Counted from the first letter of the stretch, positions 55,485 to 64,000 are shown. The stretch is DNA of 64,000 nucleotides from Carboxylicivirga mesophila (GCF_018271975.1 NZ_JAGUCN010000010.1:119729-183728); one strand, 5' to 3'. Numbers and translations are program-made. Notes: generated by a model from the letters alone, not told the origin.

Positions 55485-56333
55485 TTATTCAATAAAATCT
55501 TTAAGCTCACGTTTGCAAGCTCGCTGATTACGGGGCTTTACCGGCAGAGAGTCACGATTAAGCAGCTTTTGATACAAATCATGGCACATGACAATACCAA
55601 TGTCAAGTAATGCTTTTTTTTCTTTGTGTGTAATGGATGAAAGACAAGTGATAGGGTGTAAATTCTCCAGCTCAATCCAGTCCTTCAGGTTGCCTTTGCT
55701 TGGGTAATCCCAGCCAAGTAATGTAAGACCATAATCTCGGCCAAACTTGATAGCATCTTCTGTAAAGCGTGTATTGGTAATTATCCACCCTTGTGTATTG
55801 GTGTTTTTAAGTTGTTCATCAAAGTGCCTTACCCGATTCAGATCGTCAAATCGTGAACGAATATACATCGGAACTATCACGTTGGTTTTAGTCCCCTGGT
55901 AGTTATGAAATTTACACTCAACAAATATGTGTTTGTGCTCATTGGTGGCTACCACATCAATTTCGTGACGCACACTATAGCCGTTCACCAATTTACCTAC
56001 TTCTACTTTAAACCCCCGTGCTTTAAACAATTCTCCTATAAAGTATTCAAAAGGATATCCCGAAGGTCCTAATTGCAATACAGCCTGCTTTAGGCGGTAG
56101 TTGACAGCCGTTTTACGCTCTTGCTTCTGAAGCATCTGGTAGGCTTTTCTGTATATTTCACTGGTAAGCATACCATCGTGTAATTCAAGGCTGATGGCTT
56201 GCAGGATTTGGTTAGCTACCGCTTCGCTGGCGCCCGAGCGAATGAGCGAGCCAATAAGTTTTTGTCCTTCAAAATAAACTTTCTCTCCCGATGCCTTTTC
56301 AATAAGGTAGTTGGATAACGACTTGGTATGCAT
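55485..56333 (-). CDS. ATP-cone domain fused to Mrr-type restriction endonuclease domain
   Basis: The start at MHTKSLS (282 aa) drops 19 non-conserved upstream codons. Residues about 5-90 form an ATP-cone (KASGEKVYFEGQKLIGSLIRSGA), a nucleotide-sensing domain best known from ribonucleotide reductase. Residues about 105-225 match the Mrr catalytic fold: GYPFEYFIGELFKARGF, then HEIDVVATNEHKHIFVECKFH, giving the D-(x)n-E-x-K active site. The tail has a helix-hairpin-like segment (ALLDIGIVMCHDLYQKLL). The combination suggests nucleotide-controlled DNA cleavage. No methylase is present nearby, so it is not a normal restriction-modification system. Confidence 0.87.
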   Translation of the reverse strand: MHTKSLSNYLIEKASGEKVYFEGQKLIGSLIRSGASEAVANQILQAISLELHDGMLTSEIYRKAYQMLQKQERKTAVNYRLKQAVLQLGPSGYPFEYFIGELFKARGFKVEVGKLVNGYSVRHEIDVVATNEHKHIFVECKFHNYQGTKTNVIVPMYIRSRFDDLNRVRHFDEQLKNTNTQGWIITNTRFTEDAIKFGRDYGLTLLGWDYPSKGNLKDWIELENLHPITCLSSITHKEKKALLDIGIVMCHDLYQKLLNRDSLPVKPRNQRACKRELKDFIE

Positions 56334-56588
56334 ATATTGCGTTTTTGGTAAAGATAGAAGAAATATTGATGTGCGTATCTTTGATATCAATGGTTGCAGT
56401 AATAGAAATCATGTATTGGCAACATATGAAAGGTTGAGCATGCAGATAGGCATTATAACAGACAGATGAATGAATCTGAAATATGATTGCAGCTTATCAC
56501 AGATGTTGTTAAACGCATTCAAATAGAGAATAAGCCATTGTAAAATAGACTTATTGGTAATAATGGCTACTTGCTTAATATAAGCAGA

Positions 56589-57278
56589 TTAATCCATTCT
56601 TTTTAGTTTGATAACAACTTGATTATCGCTGATTAGGAAGAGATTCGAATTGAATCTGAAATAGGCATTTACACTTTCCAAAGTCTTCAGGTAGGTATCT
56701 TCCAGATCCTGATTAGGACATATCATTTTAGTAGCTATGAGGTTTTCAAATGTTATCTCATTTGTATTATCTGAGGTCGTGAACTGACCTCTGAAATCGT
56801 TACAGCCAGCTTTGCCAAGCAGTGTTTTTTCAGCCACATTAAGTTCAAGGGTTTGTTCGCATTGCTTCGATAGGGGGGTGATGCCGTTCAACTCAACCAC
56901 GCCCCATATATCGTGCAGGTTGGTGGCTTTAGGACCATATGCTTTCGATTCGACAATTTCTATAAGTTCATAGGCTATACTACTTGCATCGGCAGGTACA
57001 TCTTTTAGGGTAGTCTCCTTTACCTTAATAGTATATTCAATACCAGCCTCATGCGTAAAACCTTTAATGGCAGAGTAGAAGTACTCCCAATTACTTTCAG
57101 GTGTTTTTTTTACCAGCAGGCAGTTCATAGGTGCGACACCAACACAGCTTACTTTATACGGGGCAATATAATAGGTTATGATATTGTCTGAATCACTACC
57201 GCTATTTTGTTTTTTATTATTCTGAAAAGAACAAGCTGTTAAAGATACGAAGAGAGCTAAGTACAAAAAAAGTTTCAT
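56589..57278 (-). CDS. Lipoprotein with DUF4377 and META domains
   Basis: The 229-residue protein has a lipobox LTAC (Cys16). Residues about 35-115 match DUF4377 (YYIAPYKVSCVGVAPMNCLL and WEYFYSAIKGFTHEAG). Residues about 120-229 match the META/HslJ domain (HDIWGVVELNG and GKAGCNDFRGQF). META proteins are periplasmic or surface proteins linked to stress and motility. Both domains occur together in many Bacteroidota and proteobacterial lipoproteins. The gene is on its own and downstream of wzc by 66 bp; a shared transcript is possible. Confidence 0.86.
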   Translation of the reverse strand: MKLFLYLALFVSLTACSFQNNKKQNSGSDSDNIITYYIAPYKVSCVGVAPMNCLLVKKTPESNWEYFYSAIKGFTHEAGIEYTIKVKETTLKDVPADASSIAYELIEIVESKAYGPKATNLHDIWGVVELNGITPLSKQCEQTLELNVAEKTLLGKAGCNDFRGQFTTSDNTNEITFENLIATKMICPNQDLEDTYLKTLESVNAYFRFNSNLFLISDNQVVIKLKRMD

Positions 57279-57344
57279 TACAAAGACTGATTTAGTTTGG
57301 TCTAATTTACTTCATTTTTTACTTAAATACATTCGAATAGTACA

Positions 57345-59729
57345 TTATTCTTCATAGTAGCCGTAACCATAACCGTAGCCATATCCGTAACCATATCCAT
57401 AACCGTATTTACTTCGTTTAACTTGCAGATCATTGATTAAGATACCCACATTTGATATATCTTCTTCGTGCATGTTTTTAATGGTTTGCGCAAGTGCAGA
57501 TTTAATGGTATGCTGTTGCCGCACCAGGAAGACGAGTGTATCAGTATGTCTGGCTAATAAATATGGATCAGATACAATGCCCATTGGCGGGGTGTCAATG
57601 ATAATTATATCAAATTCAGATTTTAGTTTATTCAAAAGTTCTTTTGTCTTTTCAGAGCTGATTAATTCTGATGGGTTCGGAGGTATGTTGCCTGTAGGGA
57701 CAATTATCAAATTGTCCTGACCTGATTCCATTAGGATGTCTTCATAGCTTACTTTGCCAATCAGATAGTTTGAGATACCCATTCTGCCATTAACGTCAAA
57801 AATCTTGTTCAACCCGGGCTTACGAAGGTCAAAACCTAATAGAGCTGTTTTCTTGCCACTTAAAGCAAATGCAGCAGCCATGTTAAGTGCACAAAATGTT
57901 TTTCCTTCGCCTGGCATAGATGACGAAACGCCGATGATAGGTGAACTTATTCCTTTATTCATAAATTCTATACGTGTTCTAACACGTCGGAATGTTTCGG
58001 TAACTACCGATTTCGGATGAGCACTAACGACGTTACTCTCATCATTCTTGTTATGAATAATGTTTCCTACTACTGGTAAGGAAGTGATGCGTTCAACATC
58101 CTCGATATCGATTATCTTATTATTCAGGATTTGGCGTAGTGCCAGAAATACCAATGGAATCAGTACACCTAAAAGCAAAGCCTTCTTTTTATTACCTGCT
58201 GTATCGGGTGAAATTTGTCCTGCATACCGGGCGCTTTCAAGCACCTGATGGTCGGGTGTGTTTGAGGCCTTCTGAATTTGCGCTTCAGACTGCTTTCGTA
58301 ATAAGTAGGTATATACCTCATTGCTGAGCTCAAATTTTCTTTCGATGCCCAGTAGCCTCCGCTCCGTTTCAGGCAAGCTGTTGAGAGCTTGTTCATTGGC
58401 GGTTTTATCATGTAGTAGGCGAGCCTTGTTTTCATCTATAATACTTAGCTGGCTGCCTATTGTTTTTAGTAATGTTTTGCGGGCAATCTCAATTTGGTTT
58501 TCAATATCACGGTTGGTGAGGTTCAATTCTTCGCCATAGGAACTAATAACCGTAAGACGCTGAGAATTGAGCTCCATGATGGATTTTATTTGCTCACTTA
58601 ACAATGTGTTTTCTGTTTCGTACATGGCCGGTGCCAGTACTTTTTCACTGTCAATCGTAGTGGCAAAATAATCGCGCAAATACAAATAGTAGCTGCGTTT
58701 GATTTCAATTTCAGTTAGTTTTTGCTCGATTTCCTGCATACTGCCAAAAAGGAACTCAGCTTTGGCCGAAACACTCTGGATGCGGTTGTTGGTTCTGAAC
58801 TGACTAAGCTCAGTCCCGGTCAACTGTAATGTATCGGCAATAACCACTAATTGCTGGCTAATAAAATCAATTGTATTTGTAGCTATTAGGTTTTTTTGTC
58901 TAAGGTTATTGGCAATAAAGACTTCCGCCAGTTTATTTAAGAAAACGATGTTTTTTGTATTGTTTTTGCCGGTAACTGATACCCTGATTATGGATGAACC
59001 TTCGTTAGGTAACTGGGCATGTAATCGGCCTTTAAACTGTCCTGCTAATTGACGTGGGTGATTAAAAATAAAGTATTGTTCGATTTTTGAACTGTAGTTT
59101 TCAACCCGGGGAACTATTGTAAACGATGCCCAAGGAGTAATCAATGGTTCGTTATAGTTGATGGTAGCCTCGAAGTTAATTGGGCCTGTTGAGCCTTTTG
59201 CTTCAGGATTACTGTAAACAACCGTACTGGCCGGCACCTCAGTGTTAACAGTTACTTTGCATTGCGTCCTGTTAATGGGGGTAATGTAAATGGGAATATT
59301 TTGAAGTTGAGGGTGAGTTGAGTCAAACTGCACATGGTAGTTGGCATTTCGATACATCTCTGTGTTTTTCAGTCGTCCTTCTGCAAAATAGCTAACGTGA
59401 AAGTCCAGCTTGTCAATTGTTTGCTGAATAACATCCCACGATGTAAGGATGGCAATCTGGTTATCAACGCTTCTTTGCCCGGGTGTTAACCCGAAGCCTT
59501 GCATAATGTCATTCTTGGGCATCACATCGCCTCTTTCTTCCATTAAAAGGGTAATAGTGGCTCGGTATACAGGATGTATATAGCGATGAATCATAAATAC
59601 TGTAAACAGGCTGATAGGAACCGTAATGGCGAATAACCACCAGTAACGCATTAAGTCCTGTATAAAGCGCTTTATGTCAATATTAAATAACGAAGTATTG
59701 GCTTGGGAATGTTGGTTTTCCAGCGACAT
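57345..59729 (-). CDS. wzc: Polysaccharide co-polymerase/tyrosine autokinase (Wzc family)
   Basis: The 794-residue inner-membrane protein has a Wzz-like periplasmic part between helices at about 29-48 and 516-533, with long coiled-coil segments (about 290-480). The cytosolic kinase domain shows Walker A SSMPGEGKT (603-611), Walker A' GFDLRKPG (632-639) and Walker B IIIIDTPP (708-715). It ends in a remarkable tyrosine cluster, residues 775-794, eight Tyr-Gly pairs followed by YYEE. Such clusters are autophosphorylated and control exopolysaccharide chain length. It starts 5 bp after the export protein gene. Confidence 0.95.
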   Translation of the reverse strand: MSLENQHSQANTSLFNIDIKRFIQDLMRYWWLFAITVPISLFTVFMIHRYIHPVYRATITLLMEERGDVMPKNDIMQGFGLTPGQRSVDNQIAILTSWDVIQQTIDKLDFHVSYFAEGRLKNTEMYRNANYHVQFDSTHPQLQNIPIYITPINRTQCKVTVNTEVPASTVVYSNPEAKGSTGPINFEATINYNEPLITPWASFTIVPRVENYSSKIEQYFIFNHPRQLAGQFKGRLHAQLPNEGSSIIRVSVTGKNNTKNIVFLNKLAEVFIANNLRQKNLIATNTIDFISQQLVVIADTLQLTGTELSQFRTNNRIQSVSAKAEFLFGSMQEIEQKLTEIEIKRSYYLYLRDYFATTIDSEKVLAPAMYETENTLLSEQIKSIMELNSQRLTVISSYGEELNLTNRDIENQIEIARKTLLKTIGSQLSIIDENKARLLHDKTANEQALNSLPETERRLLGIERKFELSNEVYTYLLRKQSEAQIQKASNTPDHQVLESARYAGQISPDTAGNKKKALLLGVLIPLVFLALRQILNNKIIDIEDVERITSLPVVGNIIHNKNDESNVVSAHPKSVVTETFRRVRTRIEFMNKGISSPIIGVSSSMPGEGKTFCALNMAAAFALSGKKTALLGFDLRKPGLNKIFDVNGRMGISNYLIGKVSYEDILMESGQDNLIIVPTGNIPPNPSELISSEKTKELLNKLKSEFDIIIIDTPPMGIVSDPYLLARHTDTLVFLVRQQHTIKSALAQTIKNMHEEDISNVGILINDLQVKRSKYGYGYGYGYGYGYGYGYYEE

Positions 59730-59734
59730 AGAGT

Positions 59735-60514
59735 TTAATTAATAACTGTTTGTAGGGTTAAGTATAGTGCAAGTAAGGTAGTTATTATTCCAATGGAGAA
59801 AGATTCTCCTATACCAAATTGCTTGGCTTTCATCGGGCGAACATATAGCATATCATTGGGATAGATATAGTAATACTCTGAATTGATGATGTTTTTATCT
59901 GTCAGGTCAATTTCATAAGTAACCGGACCTTCCGGCATTTGCCTTACCAATTGTAGTTTTCGCTGTTTACCAAATGGTGTAATACCCCCGGCTTGTGCTA
60001 CAGCTTCAAATATGGTTATTTGTTCACGCTGCATGGTTTGTACACCCTGATTTCTAAATTCACCCAGTGCTGTAAAAGTGTTGGAGGCCAATCTGAAAGT
60101 AAGATTATATTCTTTTAAAAATGGCTTTAGGGCTTCCTGCACTTTTACTTTACCCATTTTTACATTGCAGCCATCCAGGTTAATGTGTCCAACATAGGGA
60201 AAGTCTATGTTCATCGAATCATCGATCTGGTAATAAAAGAAGTTTTGGTTGCGCTGCATATTGCCCGAATTGCTGGCATTTTGATTGAAAAACTCCGATA
60301 TTTTTGGATCTGGCGTTGATACATTAATGAACAGATAGTCATTGGGCTGCAGAAAATATTTATCGGTAATATTATCGAGTGGATTATAAGGATTTTCGTA
60401 TTTTTTATCAGTGCTTTTATCCTGCAATAAAACATATTCCTTCTGAGGTATACATCCTGTAAACAATGAAGCAGCAACTGCTAAACAGCCTAAATATATT
60501 TTTAGGTTTTTCAT
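59735..60514 (-). CDS. wza: Polysaccharide export outer-membrane lipoprotein (Wza family)
   Basis: The start at MKNLKIYL (259 aa) gives a lipoprotein signal with lipobox LFTGC (Cys21); twelve extra codons upstream have no signal-like character. The Poly_export domain (about 50-140; YFLQPNDYLFINVSTPDP) and a SLBB-like segment (about 145-230; YVGHINLDGCNVKMGKV and FRNQGVQTM) follow. A C-terminal hydrophobic helix ends the protein. It forms the outer-membrane exit for exopolysaccharide with the Wzc partner encoded 5 bp later. No glycosyltransferases, flippase or polymerase are in the window. Confidence 0.92.
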   Translation of the reverse strand: MKNLKIYLGCLAVAASLFTGCIPQKEYVLLQDKSTDKKYENPYNPLDNITDKYFLQPNDYLFINVSTPDPKISEFFNQNASNSGNMQRNQNFFYYQIDDSMNIDFPYVGHINLDGCNVKMGKVKVQEALKPFLKEYNLTFRLASNTFTALGEFRNQGVQTMQREQITIFEAVAQAGGITPFGKQRKLQLVRQMPEGPVTYEIDLTDKNIINSEYYYIYPNDMLYVRPMKAKQFGIGESFSIGIITTLLALYLTLQTVIN

Positions 60515-60618
60515 AGGGTTGATTTGAGCGACGTTTTTCTGATTAATCATTTGGTACTGTCGTGAATGGTCTACCTTTTAAAAGTAGAAAAAAGAACTTG
60601 TATAAAATATTCTAGCAA

Positions 60619-60626
60619 CAAAAATA
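60619..60626 (-). promoter_or_regulatory. -7 element upstream of wza-wzc
   Basis: The minus-strand reading is TATTTTTG, fitting TAnnTTTG, about 105 bp before the wza start codon. A TTG occurs 25 bp upstream, somewhat beyond the usual distance. Confidence 0.35.
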
Positions 60627-60853
60627 TACTTTTATTCTTTATTGTTAATCCCAATTAATGGTATGTAAGATTTAAATTATGGGAAACGATACTTATGCTC
60701 ATATTAAAGAAATAAAGAGGAGTGTATGTTAAATGGTTGTTTTTGAGAGTTATGTGTGTGAATAGCCTAAAGTTTGTTAAACCAAGTAATTCGCGTATGA
60801 ATTAATTCTTTTGAGTTATAAATAAAATCTATCAACTATCTCTTATAATTTTT

Positions 60854-60861
60854 TAATTTTG
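60854..60861 (+). promoter_or_regulatory. -7 element upstream of ffh
   Basis: TAATTTTG matches TAnnTTTG, 28 bp before the ffh start codon. No -33 TTG was found at standard spacing. Confidence 0.42.
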
Positions 60862-60889
60862 CAGCAAAATTTATAAAATAGTAATAGGA

Positions 60890-62227
60890 ATGTTTGAGAA
60901 TCTAAGCGAAAGGCTGGAGAGGTCATTTAAACTATTGAAAGGTGAAAGTAAAATCACCGAACTAAATATTGCCGAGACACTTAAAGATATACGTCGTGCT
61001 TTATTAGATGCCGATGTTAACTATAAAACTGCCAAGACTTTTACCGAAACAGTTAAGCAAAAGGCCATGGGCCAAAATGTGCTTAATGCTGTTAAACCCG
61101 GTGAAATGATGGTAAAGCTGGTTCACGATGAACTGGCTGTATTGATGGGAGGTACTTCTACCGACATCAACCTACAGGGTAATCCAAGTATTATCCTGAT
61201 TGCCGGTTTACAAGGTTCTGGTAAAACAACATTCACCGGAAAGCTGGCTAACCTGTTAAAAACCAAGCGTAGTAAGAATCCGTTATTGGTAGCTGGTGAC
61301 GTTTATCGTCCGGCAGCTATTAACCAGTTACAGGTACTGGGTGAGCAAATTGGCGCTACCGTTTATACAGAAGAGGGCTGTAAAGATCCTGTCAAGCTTG
61401 CCAAAGATGGTATTGCAATGGCCAAAAAAGGAGCCCATGATGTGGTCATAATTGATACCGCCGGTCGTTTGGCCATTGACGAGCAGATGATGGAGGAGAT
61501 TTCAGCAGTTAAGAAAGCTGTTAATCCAGATGAGATTCTGTTTGTGGTTGACTCCATGACCGGACAGGATGCCGTTAATACAGCTAAAGAGTTTAACGAC
61601 CGATTAGACTTTGATGGAGTAGTGTTAACGAAGCTTGATGGTGATACCCGAGGTGGTGCGGCTCTTTCTATCCGCAGTGTAGTTGACAAGCCCATTAAGT
61701 TTGTTGGTACTGGTGAGAAGATGGAGGCACTGGATGTGTTTCACCCTAACCGTATGGCTGACCGTATCTTGGGTATGGGTGATATTGTTTCACTTGTAGA
61801 GCGTGCCCAGGAACAATATGATGAAGAGGAAGCCAGAAAGCTGCAGAAGAAGATAGCCAAAAACCAGTTCAATTTTGATGATTTTCTGAAACAGATTCAG
61901 CAAATCAAAAAGATGGGTAATCTGAAGGATTTGGCAGCAATGATTCCAGGAATGGGTAAGATGCTTAAAAATATTGATTTTGATGATGATGCTTTCAAAG
62001 GTATCGAGGCAATTATTCGTTCGATGACGCCTGCAGAGCGCGAACAGCCATCTATTATTGATGGAAGTCGTAAGAAGCGAATTGCGGCTGGTAGTGGAAC
62101 AACCATACAGGAAGTTAATCGACTCATTAAGCAATTTGATGATACCCGAAAGGTGATGAAGATGATGACCACGGGTAATAAAATGGGCAAGATGATGGGT
62201 AAGATGCCAATGGGTAAACGCCGATAA
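60890..62227 (+). CDS. ffh: Signal recognition particle protein Ffh
   Basis: The 445-residue GTPase binds signal sequences and 4.5S RNA to target nascent membrane proteins. The N domain (about 1-90) is followed by the G domain with G1 GLQGSGKTT (106-114), G3 IIDTAGRLAID, G4 TKLDGD and GVVLTKLDGDTRGG, and closing GTGEK. The M domain (about 325-445) is Met-rich and includes AAGSGTTIQEVNRLIKQFDD, the RNA-binding helix-turn-helix. Length is typical. A terminator follows and folD comes next. Confidence 0.97.
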   Translation: MFENLSERLERSFKLLKGESKITELNIAETLKDIRRALLDADVNYKTAKTFTETVKQKAMGQNVLNAVKPGEMMVKLVHDELAVLMGGTSTDINLQGNPSIILIAGLQGSGKTTFTGKLANLLKTKRSKNPLLVAGDVYRPAAINQLQVLGEQIGATVYTEEGCKDPVKLAKDGIAMAKKGAHDVVIIDTAGRLAIDEQMMEEISAVKKAVNPDEILFVVDSMTGQDAVNTAKEFNDRLDFDGVVLTKLDGDTRGGAALSIRSVVDKPIKFVGTGEKMEALDVFHPNRMADRILGMGDIVSLVERAQEQYDEEEARKLQKKIAKNQFNFDDFLKQIQQIKKMGNLKDLAAMIPGMGKMLKNIDFDDDAFKGIEAIIRSMTPAEREQPSIIDGSRKKRIAAGSGTTIQEVNRLIKQFDDTRKVMKMMTTGNKMGKMMGKMPMGKRR

Positions 62228-62244
62228 ATAAAGAACTTTGGAAT

Positions 62245-62271
62245 AAGAAGCACGCTTGTGCTTCTTTTTTT
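62245..62271 (+). terminator. Terminator of ffh
   Basis: AAGAAGCAC pairs with GTGCTTCTT around GCTT, with a T-run after the stem, 17 bp past the ffh stop. The folD start codon lies 18 bp beyond. Confidence 0.9.
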
Positions 62272-62288
62272 ATATACAAACCCGAAAA

Positions 62289-63179
62289 ATGATAACCATG
62301 CAACTGATTGATGGAAAATTAACATCTAAAGAAGTACGTAAGGAAATTGCCGCTGAAGTAGAAGCTATTAAAGCTAAAGGTGGTAAAATACCTCATTTGG
62401 CTGCCATACTTGTTGGGCATGATGGTGGCAGTGAATCATACGTATCCGGAAAAATGAAAGCCTGTGAAGAAGTGGGCTTTAAATCCAGCTTAATACGATA
62501 TGAAGATGATGTAACCGAAGAAACGCTGTTAGCCAAAGTAAAAGAGCTGAATAATGATCCTGATATTGACGGATTTATAGTGCAGTTGCCACTTCCAAAA
62601 CATATTAATGAAGATAAAGTGAATGAAACCATTGATCCGCGTAAAGATGTAGATGGATTTCATCCTGTTAATGTTGGTCGCATGACTATCGGTATGCCAG
62701 CATTCATTTCTGCCACTCCTCAAGGTATTATGGAGCTGCTGAAACGTTACGAGATCGAGACATCGGGTAAGCATGTAGTGGTTATTGGACGTAGTAATAT
62801 TGTTGGTCGTCCTATGAGTGTTTTATTATCTCAAAAAGGCAATCCTGGTAACGCTACTGTTACAGTAGCACACAGCCGCACCGCCAACCTTAAAGAGTTG
62901 TGTCTTCAGGCCGATATTATTATTGCTGCCATTGGTTCACCGGGTTTTGTTAAAGGTGATATGGTGAAAGAAGGAGCAGTTGTAATTGATGTGGGTACAA
63001 CACGCGTAGAAGCGCCTGATACAAAATCCGGATGGCGTTTAAAAGGTGATGTATTATTTGATGAAGTGGCCCCGAAATGTTCATATATTACACCAGTACC
63101 TGGAGGTGTTGGTCCTATGACCATTACCTCGTTAATCATTAACACCTTGAAATCAGCTAAGAAGGAGATTTATAGTTAA
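62289..63179 (+). CDS. folD: Bifunctional methylenetetrahydrofolate dehydrogenase/cyclohydrolase FolD
   Basis: The start at MITMQLI (296 aa) was preferred because the open frame upstream runs through the ffh terminator; Met4 (62298) is also possible. FolD interconverts methylene-, methenyl- and formyl-tetrahydrofolate. Motifs: [19 protein letters not shown] with the catalytic Lys of the Y-x(4)-K type, [13 protein letters not shown], the NADP-binding [16 protein letters not shown], and [10 protein letters not shown] at the C-terminus. Complete and typical. Confidence 0.96.
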   Translation: MITMQLIDGKLTSKEVRKEIAAEVEAIKAKGGKIPHLAAILVGHDGGSESYVSGKMKACEEVGFKSSLIRYEDDVTEETLLAKVKELNNDPDIDGFIVQLPLPKHINEDKVNETIDPRKDVDGFHPVNVGRMTIGMPAFISATPQGIMELLKRYEIETSGKHVVVIGRSNIVGRPMSVLLSQKGNPGNATVTVAHSRTANLKELCLQADIIIAAIGSPGFVKGDMVKEGAVVIDVGTTRVEAPDTKSGWRLKGDVLFDEVAPKCSYITPVPGGVGPMTITSLIINTLKSAKKEIYS

Positions 63180-63206
63180 GAAACTTATACAATATAAATG
63201 GGGGAG

Positions 63207-63234
63207 GCTGATAGTTTGACTATCAGCTTTTTTT
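63207..63234 (+). terminator. Terminator of folD
   Basis: GCTGATAGT (63207-63215) pairs with ACTATCAGC (63219-63227) around TTG and is followed by T7. Confidence 0.92.
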
Positions 63235-63306
63235 ATATATGTTGTGGATGATAAAACAGCGACATTGAATAATACCTTCCATACGTTGAAATTATTATCA
63301 AACCAT

Positions 63307-63341
63307 AAAAAAGAGGATAACCATTATGGTTATCCTCTTTT
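63307..63341 (-). terminator. Terminator of the cold-shock gene
   Basis: AAAAGAGGATAACCA pairs with TGGTTATCCTCTTTT around a TTA loop (63309-63341), with T6 after it on the minus strand, 29 bp past the gene's stop. Confidence 0.9.
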
Positions 63342-63369
63342 AAAGGTACAGTAATAAAAACTTATATAG

Positions 63370-63558
63370 TTATACAACTTTCACATTTACAGCATTTAAG
63401 CCTTTTTTACCTTCTTGCAGATCAAATTCTACCTCGTCACCTTCACGAATTTCGTCAATTAATCCAGTAACGTGTACAAAGTGTTCTTTGCCATTTTCTT
63501 CAGTGATAAAGCCAAAACCTTTTGAGTCATTGAAGAATTTTACTTTTCCTTTATTCAT
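63370..63558 (-). CDS. Cold-shock domain protein
   Basis: The 62-residue OB-fold protein binds single-stranded nucleic acid. RNP1 is KGFGFI (13-18) and the RNP2-like strand is HFVHVT (26-31); GKVKFFNDSKGFGFI near the start is the family signature. RNP2 normally reads VFVHF/H; here Val precedes His as usual but Phe is replaced by Val. At 62 residues it is slightly shorter than E. coli CspA (70). It acts as an RNA chaperone in cold or stress. It is monocistronic, with its own promoter and terminator. Confidence 0.95.
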   Translation of the reverse strand: MNKGKVKFFNDSKGFGFITEENGKEHFVHVTGLIDEIREGDEVEFDLQEGKKGLNAVNVKVV

Positions 63559-64000
63559 CTTATTTTGTTGAAATTATAATATGACAACAAACATACATTA
63601 ATAAACTTAGTTTCAATCGCATTTAATGAAATAGTATATTAAAATACAATAATTAACAATCGATGGCTATTGGAAGGAAAAGTTACGTAGGGAGAAAGTC
63701 TTATGCATTATCACATAGGTATTTGGGAATAACAACCAAATCATTTTGCGGTAAAGTTCAAATTCATCGAAAGTTAATATTTTGTGATGGCTGAGCATGT
63801 GATTTTCCATTATACCTATTAAGGTATTGTTAATGTTGTGGGGTGTACGCCACACTAATTGCCTGAATTGTAAACTATATCTTTTAAAATTACCTAATAA
63901 TTTGGGTCACTAGTGTCCCATTAAAATTGGGACGTTATTAATGATTAAACAAATTTGGCTCATTAAGCCTAAAACGTTCTTTGTCATTTTGAAATTTAGT
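63559..64000. other. Terminal non-coding region
   Basis: After the cold-shock promoter there is no supported gene up to the window edge. A 62-codon minus-strand frame (63667-63855) has no recognisable feature. The last 110 bp contain GTCCCA...TGGGAC (63917-63935) and GGCT...AGCC (63958-63970) inverted repeats, which could be the edge of a mobile element cut off by the window. Confidence 0.5.
63588..63616 (-). promoter_or_regulatory. Promoter of the cold-shock gene
   Basis: On the minus strand TTG (63616-63614), an 18-bp spacer and TATGTTTG (63595-63588) match TTG-N17-23-TAnnTTTG. The start codon lies 29 bp downstream, giving a leader of about 23 nt. Confidence 0.62.

Larger units (their letters stand above)
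60515..60889. other. Divergent intergenic region between wza and ffh
   Basis: This AT-rich 375-bp gap carries promoter-like boxes for both genes. No coding potential or stable repeat is evident. Confidence 0.6.

Noticed and set aside
57345..57420. Simple-sequence DNA repeat prone to slippage at the wzc 3' end
   Set aside because: Codon use varies between units, so it is not a uniform microsatellite; the repeat is at the protein level.
63667..63855. 62-codon frame on the minus strand
   Set aside because: No recognisable motif, unusual composition and no promoter; it lies in a gene-free terminal region.
1..64000. tRNA, rRNA, tmRNA or SRP RNA genes
   Set aside because: No cloverleaf signature, rRNA stretch or 4.5S-like hairpin was recognised by eye, including near ffh. 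A covariance-model scan would be decisive.

Overview
The window reads as chromosomal DNA from a Bacteroidota bacterium, most likely a Marinilabiliales-like marine or sediment heterotroph. The signs are TAnnTTTG-type promoter elements, GLPGLI-family proteins, an ftsK-lolA pair, a 'GYDIA' GHMP kinase in the mevalonate pathway, and many lipoproteins and secreted glycan hydrolases. The lineage is inferred from gene content only. About 40 protein genes are supported. No rRNA, tRNA, CRISPR array or complete insertion sequence was seen.

Layout. 1-15.5 kb: a partial serine hydrolase, two GH20 hexosaminidase-family proteins, a GLPGLI-PNGase F fusion, a PepSY/OB-fold pair, a lone DsbD-alpha domain, a TonB-C-like protein, an AraC-TM-TPR regulator, a HAD phosphatase and a MATE exporter. 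15.6-20.1 kb: a CstA peptide transporter, a nucleotidyltransferase, a DUF1566 protein and an acetyltransferase. 20.5-31.4 kb: a single run of nine minus-strand genes. 32-36 kb: ftsK-lolA and a lipoprotein. 36.3-41.4 kb: carbamate kinase, ornithine carbamoyltransferase and an S9 peptidase. 41.6-47.4 kb: an MscS channel and an island of a radical SAM enzyme, a GNAT-RLAN-ATP-grasp ligase and a RimB-RimK fusion. 48-55.5 kb: glycogen branching enzyme, amylase, two MFS transporters and a YgjV-acetyltransferase fusion. 55.5-64 kb: an ATP-cone/Mrr nuclease, a META lipoprotein, the wza-wzc export pair, ffh, folD and a cold-shock gene.

The most striking system is the nine-gene run. In transcription order it encodes methylcrotonyl-CoA carboxylase beta, methylglutaconyl-CoA hydratase, the biotin-carboxylase alpha subunit, an acyl-CoA dehydrogenase, type 2 IPP isomerase, HMG-CoA reductase, a GHMP kinase, diphosphomevalonate decarboxylase and mevalonate kinase. 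The first four are leucine-catabolism steps that end at HMG-CoA, and the last five carry HMG-CoA to IPP/DMAPP. Neither HMG-CoA synthase nor HMG-CoA lyase is in the cluster. The arrangement therefore looks like a dedicated leucine-to-isoprenoid route.

Upstream of this operon lies an array of six 14-bp dyads (ATACCA-AA-TGGTAT and variants). Five are spaced by exactly 42 bp, about four helical turns, and the dyad is better conserved than the linkers. This is a candidate phased operator array. A second, unrelated 41-bp tandem repeat lies beyond the 3' end of the same operon. The 42.7-47.4 kb ligase island is the second strongest candidate for an undescribed system.
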